From contig CATQJL010000305.1 of assembly GCA_958299035.1 (NCBI GenBank), positions 68,478,792-68,542,791 of the forward strand: a stretch of DNA of 64,000 nucleotides. Direction: 5' to 3'. This DNA is from Cylicocyclus nassatus. Its lineage: Eukaryota; Nematoda; Chromadorea; Rhabditida; Strongylidae. Numbering within the stretch: position 1 is the first letter of the stretch; the number at the start of each line of letters is the position of its first letter. Shown here one piece after another: positions 22,283 through 33,590 of the stretch. Both the position numbers and the translations under genes were made by a program. A model generated the notes under the pieces. It searched no databases. It was not told the origin of the DNA and saw only the letters and a program-made list of their open reading frames with translations.

Positions 22283-24192
22283 TCAGACGAGTTGCCGAGT
22301 TAGCTCCTCTCTGATGTTGCCCACCCCAGACCTGGGGTGGGCCATGTGCGCAATCCTTCTGCCGAGATGTCGTATGGGACGACATCTCATGGAGATCATG
22401 ATATTGTGTAGGACTGCGCATGCCATGATGATTTGAGCCGCTTTCTCTGGACGCACTCGCATTTTTGATTGCAGTATCTTGAAGCAGCCCTTCCATTTCC
22501 CGAACACACATTCAACAACTACCCGCATTTTACTGTGAGCAGTGTTGAACCTGCGCTGTGCCCGGTCTTGAGGGTTTCTATACGGGGTCAGAATTTCGTT
22601 GGAATTCGTAAATCCTGAATCCCCGATCAAACAGAACCCCTCCGGAACAGCTCCTTCGGCGAATGCGTCATGCAGACGGCTGTAACTGTACACGGTAGAG
22701 TCATGAACAGAACCAGGATAGTTGCTGTTCATATAAATGAATCTACCGTGAGCGTCAACAACTGCAAGTACGTTGATGGCGCAAAATCCTTTACGGCAGT
22801 AGTACTCCCACCCTGAGTAAGCAGGTCTCAGGATGGGTATCAGTGTGCCGTCGATGGCTCCGACGACATTGGGAAGTGCTCCCAGTCGTGCGAAGCCATC
22901 AGCCTTCCTCCGGCAGTAGTTCACGTCGTTGAGTTGGCATGGTAAGAACTTCTTCACTACTGCCGGATGGTTAAGCGCCCTCACCACTTCGTCCACCGCG
23001 TTGGAAACCGTCTTTTGGCAGACACCGATGGTGTCTGCCAGAACGGCCTGGTGGGCGTTAGTGGCAAGATACCGCAGAGCGATGATGATCTGTAATAAAT
23101 ACATGAAGTAATACCTTATACCAATATCAAATATCAAAATAAAACTTAAGAGGTGAGCTTCGAAAAAAAGACTGAATTATATAAAAAGATATTTTTGGCT
23201 TTATTAGATGGCATCAGTGGGATAGATGTAAAACAAATAAAACTACTTCCCATTTTTTGTGCATCATTTCCTCCCTTCCTCCCCTCTTCATACTCACTCT
23301 GCCCCCCTCCCCTCCCTTTCCCAAACTTTCCCCGCTACTCAAAGGTTAAAGAATTAACGCCCCCTCTTAATTGCAAAATCAAGAAAGGTGTACTGCTCTT
23401 ATCCAAGCAAAAGTGGAGGTGGGTTTTGAATAGCATGTATAGCTGCAATCTTTGGGTCAAAAATTGGCCAAATGTGTCAGAGGTGTTATTCTGTGATTTG
23501 GTTGTTCCGGGGGATATGATGTGAAATAGAGAAAGAGCTTTCAAGAAATCAATTTCATATTTTAAGCTTATCCCATTTATTGTCATAATCAGGATCAAAG
23601 TTTTTTTGCGGAAGGCATTTTTGAAAATAATTGAAAATTTAACGAAACTTTGAATTTTATCATAACATAAACACCTTACTGTGTATTTTATATGATGATT
23701 TATTATTATTATTTTCTATGAGAGGTTAGAGGATTAGGCAAAGTTGAGTGTAGTTGAAACTTTTTAAATAGGCTGCATCTACTTAGATAGTGTCAGAATA
23801 TTCTTCAAGCACAAAACAAGAAGCAAACTGTATTGCACCAGCGCTTTCAGGCTGTTCAATATCAAGATGATATTCTTCCCAGAATTTGAAATTTCTGAGC
23901 ATTATATCGAAAAGGTAAAATAAATAATCACGATAATCATTGCTTTTTGAGGTGAAACCATTTAACTTACCTTATTTTCGATGTCGACCGTCCAATTTCC
24001 AATCTGCTCATGCGGTATCAGGGGCGCAAGAAGGCTACACAGGCGACGAAGATGATTTTCACCCATTCGATACTTCCTCATAATCAGGCGTTGATTAGCG
24101 TGAAATAGTCTCAATGGGTGTTCACGTCGATATCTAATATTTCTCTGCCTAGTGACAGAAAGAATTGCTGGAATGATGAGAACGGGCAGCAT
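22283..24192 (-). CDS. PIF/Harbinger transposase (HARBI1-like), two exons
   Basis: Exon 1 is 24192-23971 (74 codons) and ends AAATAAG|GTAAGTT. Exon 2 is 23089-22283 and starts after TTTATTACAG. Both borders are phase 0, giving about 342 aa, close to the length of HARBI1 (about 350). Exon 1 carries the N-terminal helical region (RKYRMGENHLRRLC). Exon 2 has a helix-turn-helix-like part (QAVLADTIGVCQKTVSNAV) and then the DDE_Tnp_4 nuclease core: D154 in VVGAIDGT, NYPGSVHDS, D231 in LIGDSGF and E267 in VVECVFGKWK. All three catalytic residues are present and the frame is open, so the protein could be functional. The 881-nt intron contains a polypyrimidine stretch at 23265-23335. The 5' region is split by a Helitron-like insertion. 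Harbinger transposases cut and paste elements with 3-bp TWA target duplications. Confidence 0.85.
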
Positions 24193-24249
24193 TCTAAATA
24201 GTAGATTATTATTATGCTGTAATAGTATGCAAGATCAACAAGGAAATTA

Positions 24250-25684
24250 TCATAACTTATAATAACGGGCTAAGGGTTGTTTGCGTGTTTTTGTGTGTGT
24301 GTGTATGTCTGAATATCTGTCTGTCACGAAATTCATAGCGCGAGTTCCAGCCAACGTCCTGAGCCCAAATTTTGCATAGCGCATGCTACCAGCATAAAGG
24401 TCCACCATGCGAAAGCACAAGCGTTTGTTAGGTGGATCCCTCAAAAATTGCGCGTCAGCCGGGTCCAATTGGCTTTTGGCCCGCATAATCGGATCCGTAT
24501 CACCATTTTTTGCAAAGTTGTGGATGTGCTTGGCATCTCAATGTGCAAGCCAAGGGCTTTCTTTCAAAAAAAAAAAAGATCAAAAGTTTACTACTTTACA
24601 AAAACGACGCCGAAAAAGTATTGATTTCTCGATGGTCGATTTGCCAAGGTTTTACCTAAGCATTTGAGAGAATTTTGCACAGAGATGTGGCTCAGGGTGT
24701 TATTGTCCTTATAGCAACTACCTAGCCAGAAAAAAGTTCAAGAACCTATTCAAATTTGCATTTGTTCTTCTGCGAAAAATTTCATTCTCTCAAAATTACC
24801 GTTCTCGCATGGAACAGCTTTTGGAATGAGTAGTTGTTTACAATTTATTTGTGATATTCGGCATCGTCCGGTGAGTTTCAATGCCATCTTAAGGCATGAG
24901 TGAGTAAGGCGTACAGAGTAGGACCACAGCGATCCTCTGCGAATCAGTGTAATTCGTAGCGCAAGCCGCAGCCAAAATTTCGAGCTGATTTTTTGGCTTT
25001 AGCATGCCAGCAGCACCCAAGTTAATTATGTAAAGAAGTGAGCGAATCTGTTTCGGTAGGACCTCGCGAGTCAAACGGATCCACCAGGCATTTGCTAAGG
25101 CAAACGAGATCCTAATGCAAGGAGTCTGCAGTAACTGTAAGACTTTCAACTTGGACATCTTCTAAGCCCTGGAATTCAGCGCAGATACATAGCAAAAAGT
25201 TAATTTCGTGCAAAAGTGGCGTCAAAAAGAGATGACTCAATTGATTGTTGATTTTCAAAGAACTCACTGTATAGCTGAAAATATTCTAGGCTGAAAATGT
25301 AGTGTGCATCTGTTGTTGTTCTAAGCCAACATCGCATTGATAAATTGGATTCAAAATTACACTAACCGTTCACCAAAAAGTATCGCCACGCTAATTTTAC
25401 CGGTTTCACATGAAAACCTCGCAGAATGAATGTTTGTTTACATCATATTCTTCACGATCAGAATTTTCCGGGAAGTTCAAAGCAATTTGAGAGACGAGGC
25501 AGGGCGCTGTTTAGCTTTGAGGACAAGCATGGACACGCAGACCCGCGCACGACACGATATTCACGCGGTGCATAGAGCCAGTACTGTGGGCGTGCCACAC
25601 TTTGCCTTCCTTAAGAGAAGATGTGCTCAAAAACTATAGAGTAGGACCAGTGCGAGCCTCTGCGAAGCAGAGGTGACGCACTGG
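24250..25684 (+). mobile_element. Non-autonomous Helitron-like element
   Basis: The insert begins TC (24250) and ends CTGG (25684), between A (24249) and T (25685), with no target duplication. A hairpin, CCTCTGC-GAA-GCAGAGG (25657-25673), lies 11 nt before the 3' end. These are the textbook Helitron hallmarks. The partial Harbinger copy at 17.1-17.5 kb preserves the uninterrupted site (AAATTA next to TATTTTTATGAC in reverse complement), which fixes both borders. The 1435-bp interior has no Rep/helicase coding. It contains two diverged copies of a segment with AATTC(A/G)TAGCGC (about 24331 and 24951), and a decayed second 3'-end-like string (CCTCTGCGAATCAG) at about 24935. Confidence 0.8.
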
Positions 25685-25860
25685 TGTTTTTATGACTTTG
25701 CCAATTTGCGATTATGAGTTGCCGAAATTGCTCTCTCACTATATAGACTAATAGCTGTCAATGTATTTCTAAGGAGTTCCTATGCATGTGAATTTTTTGT
25801 TGCCATATTTGGCAAAATCTGTAATTGAGACCTTTCAGTATGCGTGCGAACTGTTTGCAA
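25685..25860 (-). mobile_element. Harbinger 5' region beyond the Helitron
   Basis: Reverse complement of this stretch matches 17127-17287 (GGTCTCAATTACAGATTTTG, AGGAACTCCTTAGAAATACA), so it is the distal 5' part of the Harbinger element whose transposase is at 24192-22283. The exact terminal repeat and TWA duplication could not be recognised. Confidence 0.65.
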
Positions 25861-26394
25861 TTTGCTTTTGCAGACATTCTTAAACTTTACGTATGTATTC
25901 TTGCTTTGCTTTTGCCAAATTCAGTATTTCAAATACAATCAATGTTTTCATTTATCAGGGAAATAAAAAAATTTTCACATTAATTATGTGAGATTTTGAG
26001 CACTTTCAAACAAAAAGTAGGTACGTAGATAGGAGAAAGCAAGGGAAACATTGAAATGCTGAAAACGCTTGTTAGAACAAGAAATATGAATTGGGAAACA
26101 TTACAAAATTTAGGAAAGCAGGAATAATTCGGCATCAACTGAACATTGCAACTGTGAGAGTTGGTGATGAAAGGTATTTCAAAATGAGATAAGATTGATA
26201 AAAAAAAAGTTCTAAGGTTGGTTTTACATGGACTTGGAGAGATCCAGAGTTTCAAGGCATATGTTCTTAGGTTCAACTGGAGCTTAGGAATACATTTTGG
26301 CAATAAAGAATTTGAGCATTTCTCCAACATGATGATGAATTCTGAACTTGGGAGGCTGTATGAGCGAAGATTGCCTACGACCATGTTGAACTAA

Positions 26395-26590
26395 TGGAAA
26401 CATACTCTTATGTTTGATAGTTGTGAGTACACAGAGTTATATCGATGAAACCGAACTGCCAGTTTAATATTTTTTATGCAAAGTCTTTAATACTGAGGAA
26501 AAGTAGCGAAAGGCTTAGAGCAAGGTGTCCTCATTAATCAAGCTTGGCCAAAATTACAACTTATAAAAAATGAGAAATTTCAGACCAAAG
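26395..26590 (+). repeat. Direct repeat, left copy
   Basis: ACATACTCTTATGTTTGATA and about 190 bp that follow correspond, with divergence, to 28195-28390. The pair brackets the Myb-like pseudogene. Confidence 0.5.
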
Positions 26591-26925
26591 AAAAAGATGT
26601 TAATGACAATGTCTAATTAATGTCTCATTATCAAAACAGTATTGAATGGGTAATTTTCGTCTTTGGCGCTCGTGGACTTTTTTCTTGGCACGACAGCTCG
26701 GCACCAGCTGGCACCACGGAAATTTTATAACCAAGTTTCCTTTGATTTTGAAAAAACAAAGTCGCCGACTCTAAACCATGTAAAAAATCCTCAAAAAACT
26801 AAAGTCGACTAAAAAACGTCGCAATCTGTGTCTTTTCGGCCATAAAACAGTATACTTTTTGGTTTTTGTTCTAAAACGTTATCCAGCTTGACCGTTCCAG
26901 CTGTGCCAACCCCTACTAGTCGAAT

Positions 26926-27790
26926 GCGATCACACTGAAGTGGTAGAAGAAGAGGTAATGGGAAGACGTGATACACTATGAACTAGTTCCAATACTGGGT
27001 TACCTAATTTTCACGAAAAGAACCGTTACCTGAAAAGAAGTCAGGAATATCGTTTTTTACAAAATGTGATAAAGATCTGTCAGTGGAACCGATAAAAAGA
27101 TGCTGGCGCGTAAAAAAGGATTTGAATTCAGGTATGAGATCTGCCGGATAACGAAAACGGTCATATTCATTCTTACGATGTAGATGTAAAGTACGTCATG
27201 TAGTTAAAACATGCGAACGGGTACCGTGTTCTATACGAGCTCGAGAAAGCTATGGGAAGAGTCACGTCGTTTATGTCTGGAAATGATGTACAGATTACTG
27301 AAGTAAATGAACGAGAAGCAAGCTTGTGTGGATTAAGATAAGTGGAAAGCACTGTACGTGAAAGCAGAAATAATCGAGAAATCGAGGTAGCTGACAGCAT
27401 TAGGCAGATGCGTGGTCCTGCACACGTCCTCCAGAGCTCTTAAAACAACCTGACCTCTTTGCCACAAAATGATTGTTGTCGATACAGTAAAAACGTTATT
27501 TTTTTTTTGTAAGCGTTCAATCAGTCTTTGCAGTCTAAAGTTGGGAAGGATGGTGAGCTGACCATTACAGAAGGATTCTCTAAACCAACAGCAGTATCTT
27601 GAGGCGGAAAAAGATCTAAATGAGCGTTCCAGGCATATTTGTAAATGAGTTTCATTCCCGTATCGGAATTATACTCAAAAAGGAGTGCGTTTTCAGGTTG
27701 AAATTCGCCGCTCTGTTAGAACAGATGCAGTTAAAAGTGAAAGTACTTCGTGGCCATAGAAGAAACTGGAAAGATTGATAGTGATGACAT
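26926..27790 (+). pseudogene. Decayed Myb/SANT-like gene (Harbinger type)
   Basis: Three blocks align with the exons of the gene at 17782-18839. At 26926-27140 are DHTEVVEEEVMGRRDTL, RSQEYRFLQNVIKICQ and a Trp-poor remnant of the IKRCWRAKKG motif, interrupted by stops and frameshifts. At 27231-27365 is ELEKAMGRVTSFMSGNDVQI with REASLCGLR. At 27697-27780 is LKFAALLEQMQLKVKVLRGH. The order is conserved but no open frame spans it, so it is a pseudogene. It lies about 1 kb from the 5' end of the minus-strand Harbinger element and may be from another, older element. Confidence 0.65.
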
Positions 27791-28194
27791 TTCTAATAAG
27801 TAAGAGCTATTAGGCGGTGATTCTAATAATTTGTGAAAGACCGTTCAATTATCGTTGATGTTGGGAGATTCTGAATGTTAGAAATCACCGCTGTGTTTGT
27901 GGATTGCTGCGTAGCGAGTTTTTGACTTCTTTTCCGTGATCACTGATAGTTACTGCTGACGACAATGTAGATTTTGTGTTCTTGTAACCTCTACTGGTTT
28001 TTTACGATGTTCAAAAGTTAGAAACATAGTTTTCTAGATCTGAAAGTATTGATAAAGTTTTTGTGCTAGTTTCATTTCAACACTCCCGACACACTCTCTC
28101 ACACTGACCTTTTTTTTGAAAAATGAGTTTGCTACATAGCATTGAAGCAAGAAACTAAACCAAAGTACCTCTAACACCCAACTTGTCGTATTTT

Positions 28195-28390
28195 TGAGGA
28201 CATGCTCTTATGTTTTATACTTGCAAGTATATAGAGTTGTACTGTGAATAAGAGTTTGCTAGATTGTGGATGAAGTGCTAATTTCGTATCATTTTTAACC
28301 ATATATGTTCAAGGGTATGACGAGAAGCAGCTTCAGTAAGGAAGAAGCTTGCCCGAAATTAAAGTTTGTTAGAAAATTAGAAATTTAGGA
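28195..28390 (+). repeat. Direct repeat, right copy
   Basis: ACATGCTCTTATGTTTTATA and later CAAGAAGCTTGCCCGAAATT-type sequence parallel the left copy at 26395-26590 (AATCAAGCTTGGCCAAAATT). Divergence is substantial. They may be long terminal or flanking repeats of a decayed element. Confidence 0.45.
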
Positions 28391-29700
28391 GCATTCAAAA
28401 TACTTTAGGAACAAGAACAATCGAACATAATTTGAAAAAAAACGTCATAAAATCTCAAAGAAAATCAAATTGGAACATATACAACGGCTGTTCAGCCCTG
28501 TGATATGTTGATGATGAAGATGTAACGAGCGGATTGATGAGTTGGCTGTGTTGATACTACAAGATATCGGCAAAAGGTTCTTTGAAAAGTCTAACAAAGC
28601 TGAGTTGTAAAAATGAAGAAGTAACGAAGTTTCGAGAATGATTCTGGTTTTACTAAGCTTATGATCAGCAGTTTTAGAACACTAATCATATTGGATCTGT
28701 TGCTACCAATTTCACTAGGGGACACCCAAGAGGTAGAATATGACTAAATTCATTATACATAGGAAACACTGAAAATATGAACTCGGAATGGTAATAGGAT
28801 AAAAGGAGTCACCTGTAGAATTTCGGTCGTCGCCTTCGAAGAAAATGCGTGGAATGATTATCATCTCTGCAGCTTTTAAACCGTGTTTATGTGTAAGTTG
28901 GAATTACCTGTTAGCTCTGATAGCTCAGCAGTCCACAGGTGCGGTTGTATGAACATGTTTATGCAAGTTGACTGCCAAGCTTGAATACACTCTCTAGAAT
29001 AGCGCGCAATGTACACGTGTAGTTCAACGTCTAACGTGCTGACTCTCGTTGGCCAGAGAAGAGTTCTATCCCACTAGGTGCAATGGTTTTGCGATCAATC
29101 TTACATTGCCTAATGATATCAGGAAACCGCAGCTCAGGGCCAGAACGTGAGCATGTCGTGAGGTTCGCGAGCTCGCCATCATGTCTTATGCCAACATGCG
29201 GGGTGGATTACTACGGGCCAAGATGAGTTGCATCAATTACATGAAACTGATATCGCTCTTAGATCTCATGACTATCTCCACAAATTTTTTAGTTTGAAAG
29301 ACCCACTGCGTGCTTTAATCTGGTGTTTCTGAACTTTAATATAGTGTTTCCTATCCTTGTTTGTTCTAATCTGTATCTAGTGTTGGGTGACTCACTCACT
29401 GTACTTATACACACGCTCGGTTTGTAAAGCTTTTATTCTGTGTCCTCGTCGCTTTGAGAATTTTTAGAATGTAGAAGCTATCTTTAACTGCTGCGCCCCG
29501 TCATAGATCCAGCAAAGCATTTGTCTTGCTCATTGAAAGTTCATCACTGTAGCTTCTTTCTATTTTTGAATTTGAATTAACGCATAGATCAGCATAAAAA
29601 TGCTAAAACTTTGATGATACCTGCACATTATCCGGGCAAAACCTCAAATTTTGATGAAACTTTGTGTGGAGAGGGGTCATTTAAAATGCTGACGACCAAT
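28391..29700. other. Gene-poor DNA with a shared repeat at 29150-29220
   Basis: No gene recognised. GGTGGATTACTACGGGCC at 29196-29213 and its upstream flank match the reverse complement of 9000-9085, marking a dispersed repeat. Confidence 0.4.
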
Positions 29701-29788
29701 ATCATTGCTTACCTTAACCGGAATGAGATTCAACTCATATGTTCTTTCAACACAATTGAATTGCTATGATGATTATTCCAGGATTTCG

Positions 29789-30211
29789 AAATCATTAGCG
29801 AATCACTTCATGCATGAAACTTACCCAACTACTGTGAGTACGAGTCAAGCAGATCTCAGGCGTATCTTCGGGGGAAACGTGGACACTACTCATGAGCATC
29901 AATGCCGTTCATCTGTTGCGGGTACGAGTCAGACAGATATCTGGTTGGTATGTTTTAGTGTAAGCGCTTTTCAATGATACTTCTCACTTTGCTTATCTGT
30001 CTGCTTATCTGTAGATTTGAGGGGAACGCAGACGAGTGAGCATAAATGCCTGCTGACTATGTATAACCCATGTGACGGCTTCACGAATGCATCGAAAGCG
30101 TGTTCATGGATATGTGAGGGCCCGCGGCATTTCGAAGAATGTCCGGTCTGCAAAGCAACCGTCCAGGATGTTGAAGCATTGATCAGACACATTGCGAAAT
30201 TAAGACTTTGA
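29789..30211 (+). CDS. Possible Cys-rich exons, unidentified
   Basis: The frame ending at 30211 encodes EHKCLLTMYNPCDGFTNASK followed by ACSWICEGPRHFEECPVCKA and ends IRHIAKLRL, with six cysteines and a CPVC pair, after a possible acceptor TTATCTGTAG (30014). The frame upstream (29705-29950) contains IFGGNVDTTHEHQCR. Its DNA resembles the start of the second block (GGGGGAAACG..GAGCATCAATGCC against GGGGAACGCAG..GAGCATAAATGCC), suggesting an exon duplication. I do not recognise the family. It could be a real gene fragment or a coincidence of open frames. Confidence 0.3.
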
Positions 30212-31436
30212 GAGGAAGTCAGAAAAATCATGTTCGCTAGCTTAGAAGCATTCGAATTTCGTCTGAAAAGCTTGTTTCACGGACGTTAATGATTGTCAAT
30301 TGGGCATGGAAAAAACGGAGAAGATCACAATAACATCTTACACCAAGCATAAGATAAGCACCAGGCAAAGAACGTAGAAATATTTTTACTACAAATGCCG
30401 GTCAGTTAGTCATCACATCGTCGAATAATTTAGCGCTTTGTAACCCTTATGGTCTTCGCTCGAATTTGAAGCACTTGTAATTTTCCTCTTCTCTTTGGAT
30501 TCATCGCCGGGAAACTGAAATTTCCTATCAACCGATTATTAGTTCTGAGGAAATCAGCACCATGTGTACTGGGTTGCGGTGCCTCAATACAAAAATTGTA
30601 ACCAAATCATGCTCAGCTTTTTTGAAGATGAGGGAGAATCTTCAATCTTACTTAGCATTGCGAAAGGGCTAGATTGACAGGTGAAGAAGGATCTTTTAAA
30701 TGAAAACTAAGTGTGGAGTTTTGTGCAACTCATCTGAGGCATCAGCTTCAACCACAGTTTCTTCCACACTCCCGTTCGAGCATTAACGAAATAGGATTGC
30801 TGAAAAACAAGTTTCGAATTCCCTAAATAACGCGCTCTATACGCGATTCTCATACGAACGAGAATGATTGTCTTTAGGTGCCAAGACATGATCGTCTCAA
30901 GACATGAGAAAGATAGCGAGATTACTCAACATTCAACCGAACACGAAGATAATTCAAGCTCTGCCGGTATCCGTGCTGAAGAGAACGACATTATGGACGG
31001 GATCCGCTTTTACATTCTATCAACTGAGACCGCAGATGAGTTTTGTCTCATCATGACACTCACCTAGTCGCGATGGCTCCAGTTATATGCGTCGGAGAGC
31101 ATAAGCTCAGACGACACCCACAATACACGCAGATGCAACATTAAACTGTTGACAGTATGACAGTTGACGAAGTGGGTAGGGGCTATCATCACCTACCGCT
31201 CTTGGCGAAGATGGATACTGCTGCCGTCTTAAGACTGTTTTACGTCATCAAGGATCCATGCTCAGTATTCTGTCCTCGCATTTTATGAGGGACGACTATC
31301 CCAAGTTTTGGAAGACGTACCTTTCTCAAAAATCTCTCGCGCACAACCCCCTCCCCCCTCTATCTATACGCGGTGCCGTATTGTGTCTACTATCTGTCTT
31401 GTATCACTTCTACGATCGACTAAGGAATAATTTCCA

Positions 31437-31709
31437 TTGAAAGTGCCAAACAAACTTCACGGGGCCAAGGGCAGCTTTGTGCACCCTTTTGGCCGAATCC
31501 AGCACACTGGAATGATATATACTAATCTTTTTCTGACTTTGCTGGAGAAGCTAAAAGCCAACGAAAACACGAATCTGCGTAATTTCTTTAAGGATTTGGA
31601 GCAATGGACGCTCGTGATTTGTTAGAGGGAAAATTTTGGATAAGCGAAAACCTGAAAAGCATAGAAGATTCCTGGAATGCAATTATACCCTCATACCTTT
31701 GATACGGGT
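31437..31709 (+). pseudogene. Coding remnant with one frameshift, unidentified
   Basis: One frame reads FVHPFGRIQHTGMIYTNLFL and LLEKLKANENTNLRNFFKDL up to about 31610. The next frame then continues without stops as DARDLLEGKFWISENLKSIE and DSWNAIIPSYL to a stop at 31709. Both parts have protein-like composition and join naturally, so a single-base change has probably broken a coding exon. I do not recognise the family. Expression evidence would be needed to call it a gene. Confidence 0.35.
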
Positions 31710-32161
31710 TGCTGATACCGAATAAAGTTGAAACCGCCACGGGTACGCACTACATTCTCAACGAAAACGTTTCTCAATGCTCATAATTGAGAAAAGTAGG
31801 TCCTTACCAACTTTGTTTTACTGCAATTACCTTTGATTTAAAATGCGCATTGCCCCCTTATGCATCGACATGCATGTGTATAGACAATTTGAAGAGCAGT
31901 GTTTCTTGTAAACATCTTCACTTCCTTCAAATTCAAAGCGACGTACGTTCGATCAACAGATACTTTCGGATTGCTTCATTGATTTAATTCAGACGATGAG
32001 CCCATAACAGATAAGAGAACCAACGTAAGAAACGAACCGCCATCACTTTCAAGCGACGCTCAATACAGACTGTTGTTCACCTTGAAGAGAGGAGGTGATG
32101 GCCGTTTTCAATGGGAAAGGCGGTTGGGCTTCAAATTGAAAGGGTGCTGATGTTGTTGTTC

Positions 32162-32795
32162 TAACAAGGGAACGATCCCAACTTAAGGTGGCGAATGGAA
32201 CGAACCGCATATCATTGGATGCGCCTTGATGAGCTGATTCCAAATCTACCTTTCATATCTGCGATGACGTTCTCTGCGAAAAGTTATGAGCGGCTGAAAA
32301 TGTGGAGTCGTCGGGGTTTCAATGCATAATTTGCTTCAAAATCCAACTTGGGAGTGTATGGCTAGCATAATATCGAGTGTATTGATCTCAAGGAATGTTC
32401 ACATTTGACGGAAACGCAAAGAAGTGTTTTTAATCAACTAAATCTCGAGGTATGGCGCTGTATATTTGCCAAATTTGGACTTTCCATTGCTCATAGCTTT
32501 TACCGAAAAACTGCTTTTTAGTTGTTAAAAAACAATACTTGTGTTTCTTTAGAATGTGTGCATTCCTTGAATTCAGTAAACTCAATATCATGCTAGTCAT
32601 ACACTCCCAATTTGGATTTTAAAGCATATTATGCGTTAAAACTCCAATGACTTCACATTTTCAACATTTCATAACGTTTTCCAGATAACGATCGCAGATG
32701 TGGAAGGTAGATTTGGAATCAGCTCATCATGGCGCATCTAATGATATGCGGTTCATTCCAATTCGCCACCTTTAGTTGGGATCGTTCCCTTGTAA
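32162..32795. mobile_element. 628-bp foldback element with TAA duplication (Harbinger-like)
   Basis: The whole element 32165-32792 is an imperfect palindrome with arms of about 310 bp centred near 32480. Termini are CAAGGGAACGATCCCAACT and its complement. TAA lies outside both ends (32162-32164 and 32793-32795), fitting the TWA target of PIF/Harbinger elements. The arms are non-coding and have diverged by roughly a fifth toward the centre. It could be mobilised by a Harbinger transposase such as the one at 22-24 kb, but the termini of that element are unknown. Confidence 0.75.
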
Positions 32796-33239
32796 GATAT
32801 CATCTCCTGATGAGGCTTTCGCAGAAACTTGATAGCATTGCTATCGCGGTGCGCCGTAAGTGTAGTGAAACCGAAGAAGCTAGCTTGGACAGATATCCCC
32901 AAAAGTGGATGAAGTTCTGCAGTGCATTGATTCACGTGCATTTTTTTAGTTTCGAACTCAAACGGGAAACGCATTTGATGCATTCCACATAACTTCGGAG
33001 GGCATGAACGTCCTGGAGTGGGTTTAGTGATGTTAAAAAGATGCTTTACGTATGTAGATGACATATCAACTTTGTCGAATAATTCGTGAAGGAGAACGCC
33101 CGCGGCTTGGGCTGATTGCTTGATGGATGCTTCAAAGTTTCATAGAAGTCAGTGTGGATTCAGTCTTAAATGGATTCAATGAAGCCTTGATAACAAAAAC
33201 AATCTTAATGACATCTTTAACTTAATGAAGGTAGTAACA

Positions 33240-33590
33240 GTAAGGGTGTTTGAGTCATGTGCAATTTTTGTTGTGCGATATATTGATGAAAGAGTTTGTT
33301 CGCACTCTCTCGCGGCGTCGCAAATGAACTCGCGCGCGGTGTGCAAAAAAGGCTCTTATGTTCCGGAAAATGAGATAATTTTCGAAAATTTTCAAAAATG
33401 CAACGTAGCTTTGTAAAAAAGAATTTTTGAGGACATGGCTGCCGCCAAGCCCCTTCTTTTGGAAAAGTCTGAAAAATTTTTGGAGTGCGTGGCTGACGTC
33501 ACGCACCTTCATTCTGAAAATTTTTGTCGCCCTCCCCTTCCCCCAACAAAAATCTTGAGTACGCCACTGCAAACAAGGATTTATGAGCGA
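33240..33590 (-). mobile_element. DNA transposon remnant with CAGTGGCG end
   Basis: Read on the minus strand, the remnant starts CAGTGGCGTACTCAAGATTT (33573) and continues through GGGGGAAGGGG and a CGTGACGTCAGCCACG stretch. CAGTGGCG starts are typical of hAT-like or similar terminal repeats. No partner end is seen. The 153-aa minus-strand frame across it is not recognisable as a transposase. Confidence 0.35.
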
